Shown: piece after piece, positions 15,146 through 15,935 of the stretch
Layout: every line of letters begins with the position of its first letter
Numbering within the stretch: position 1 is the first letter of the stretch
Translations under genes and position numbers: made by a program
Notes under the pieces: model-generated
The model's input: only the letters and a program-made list of their open reading frames with translations
What the model was told of the DNA's origin: nothing
The model's database searches: none
Source: Deltaproteobacteria bacterium
Lineage (GTDB): Bacteria > Desulfobacterota > Syntrophia > Syntrophales > UBA2210
Direction of reading: 5' to 3'
Assembly: GCA_011056825.1 (NCBI GenBank)
Contig: DSBH01000095.1
Location: 1-15,935, forward strand
DNA length: 15,935 nucleotides

Positions 15146-15934
15146 ATGACGGCGCCTTTCCTGGATGTTCAAAATGTGACAAAGATTTTCGGCGGACTGA
15201 AAGCGGTCAACGACGCAAGCTTTCAGCTCGACCGTCATGAAATCGTGGGGCTGATCGGGCCGAACGGCGCCGGCAAATCGACCCTTCTTCGACTTATCAC
15301 CGGCATTCTGCAACCAACATCGGGCAAGGTGTTTTTCAAGGATCACGATATTACCGGCCAGTCCATATCGAAAACCGTGAACAAGGGGCTGGCATGCACA
15401 TTCCAAATCGTGAAACCCTTCCGCCAGCTGCCGGTATTGGCCAATGTCATGGTTCCCTGTCTTTCGCAGCGATCGAAACGAAAAGGCGAGTGGGTCAAGA
15501 CGGTCGAGCTGAGGGCGCGGGACGCGCTCGAGTTCTGCGGTATATCCGATCTTGCCAGGGAACCCGCGTCGGTCCTTTCCCACGGCGACCTGAAACGGCT
15601 CGAACTCGCCAGGGCGATAGCCACGGAGCCCGACCTGTTGTTGCTTGATGAACCTTTCGGCGGGCTCAACCCGGCGGAAACCACTCTGGTCGCCAAGTCA
15701 CTGAAAAGACTCCACAAGGGAGGACGATTCGGCAGACTTCACAGCGAAGGTCCCGCCATGTTGATCGTGGAGCATAAACTGGCGGACCTCATGCCCATCG
15801 TCGATCGTGTCATCGTGCTGGCGTTCGGAGAAATCATCGCGAACGGCCTTCCTGAAGAAGTTATCGCCGATGAGAGGGTGATAGAGGCCTACATCGGGAA
15901 GGAGGTGAAGGGACTTGAAGCTCGAAGTCAATAA
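15146..15934 (+). CDS. livG: Liv-type ABC transporter ATP-binding protein LivG
   Basis: This 262-residue cytoplasmic ATPase energises the LivHM channel. Motifs in order are Walker A GPNGAGKST (38-46), Q-loop Gln87 (TFQIVKPF), an ABC signature LSHGDLKRLELARA (144-157) in which Asp replaces the usual Gln/Glu, Walker B LLLLDEP (164-170) followed by FGGLNPAE, and switch His210 (IVEHKL). Residues 190-203 (HKGGRFGRLHSEGP) form an extra loop of about ten residues before the switch histidine, where most LivG proteins run on directly. ATG at 15146 was chosen because GAGGAGGA immediately precedes it; a TTG at 15131 would add five residues inside that ribosome site. The start follows the synthetase stop by one base, and the end overlaps livF. 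Confidence 0.93.
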   Translation: MTAPFLDVQNVTKIFGGLKAVNDASFQLDRHEIVGLIGPNGAGKSTLLRLITGILQPTSGKVFFKDHDITGQSISKTVNKGLACTFQIVKPFRQLPVLANVMVPCLSQRSKRKGEWVKTVELRARDALEFCGISDLAREPASVLSHGDLKRLELARAIATEPDLLLLDEPFGGLNPAETTLVAKSLKRLHKGGRFGRLHSEGPAMLIVEHKLADLMPIVDRVIVLAFGEIIANGLPEEVIADERVIEAYIGKEVKGLEARSQ

Positions 15935-15935
15935 T
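15915..15935 (+). CDS. livF: start of Liv-type ABC transporter ATP-binding protein LivF (partial)
   Basis: TTG at 15915, nine bases after GGAGG (15901-15905), opens a frame reading MKLEVNN at the right edge of the window. It overlaps the end of livG by 20 bases, in another frame. The N-terminus and place in the operon match LivF, the second ATPase of Liv importers, whose first strand usually reads LxVxxL. Only seven codons are visible, so the assignment rests mainly on gene order. No periplasmic binding protein gene (livK) is in the window; it would be expected further downstream. Confidence 0.6.

Noticed and set aside
13609..15147. Long minus-strand open frames (208 and 230 codons) opposite the acyl-CoA synthetase gene
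   Set aside because: The plus strand carries all synthetase motifs over this range; the antisense translations show no domain and are rich in Arg, His and Pro, typical of shadow frames.

Overview
The window looks like about 16 kb of chromosome from an anaerobic, lipid- or aromatic-degrading bacterium of the former Deltaproteobacteria (Desulfobacterota/Syntrophales-like). This is an inference from gene content: a LivHM/acyl-CoA synthetase/LivGF cluster with its own TetR-type regulator, a TIGR04211-type SH3/coiled-coil/anchor protein, a PAS-GGDEF protein, and an MFS carrier resembling the oxalate/monocarboxylate branch. No marker gene fixes the lineage. No rRNA, tRNA, CRISPR array or transposase was seen.

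Layout. Positions 1-928 are a poorly coding, decayed stretch. It holds a possible 3' tail of an upstream gene, a detached C-terminal piece of NAD-dependent DNA ligase (HhH end plus BRCT), and the N-terminal stub of a short-chain dehydrogenase with a ruined glycine motif. Next come a patatin-like lipase (+, 929-1783), an SH3/coiled-coil/membrane-anchor protein (-, 1814-2488), a SRPBCC-fold protein (+, 2710-3195), and a PAS-GAF-like-GGDEF diguanylate cyclase with active site and I-site (+, 3383-4762). On the minus strand follow an MFS transporter (4850-6091), a Tat-exported lytic transglycosylase with a large charged insertion and a LysM-like tail (6200-7372), an epoxide-hydrolase-like alpha/beta hydrolase (7828-8685), and an FMN-dependent nitronate monooxygenase/FabK-like enzyme (8750-9808). 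The last two probably form an operon.

The most coherent part is the right end. A 426-bp AT-rich divergent region (9809-10234) carries candidate promoters on both strands, several inverted repeats and four AATATG direct repeats. It leads into a tightly packed plus-strand operon: a double TetR regulator (two complete TetR units in one chain), livH, livM, an acyl-CoA synthetase, livG and the first codons of livF, with gaps or overlaps of only a few bases. The arrangement suggests that a carboxylic acid is imported by a Liv-type ABC transporter and converted to its CoA thioester by the embedded ligase, under control of the co-transcribed double-TetR protein. The true substrate is unknown.

Points most worth following: (1) the tandem TetR-TetR protein, whose first DNA-binding domain has no in-frame start codon and can be joined to the upstream ATGs only by a frame change at a seven-A run that forms the heptamer A AAA AAC; (2) a CxxC-x10-CxxC zinc-ribbon-like tail on the LivM permease; (3) palindromes overlapping both divergent promoters.
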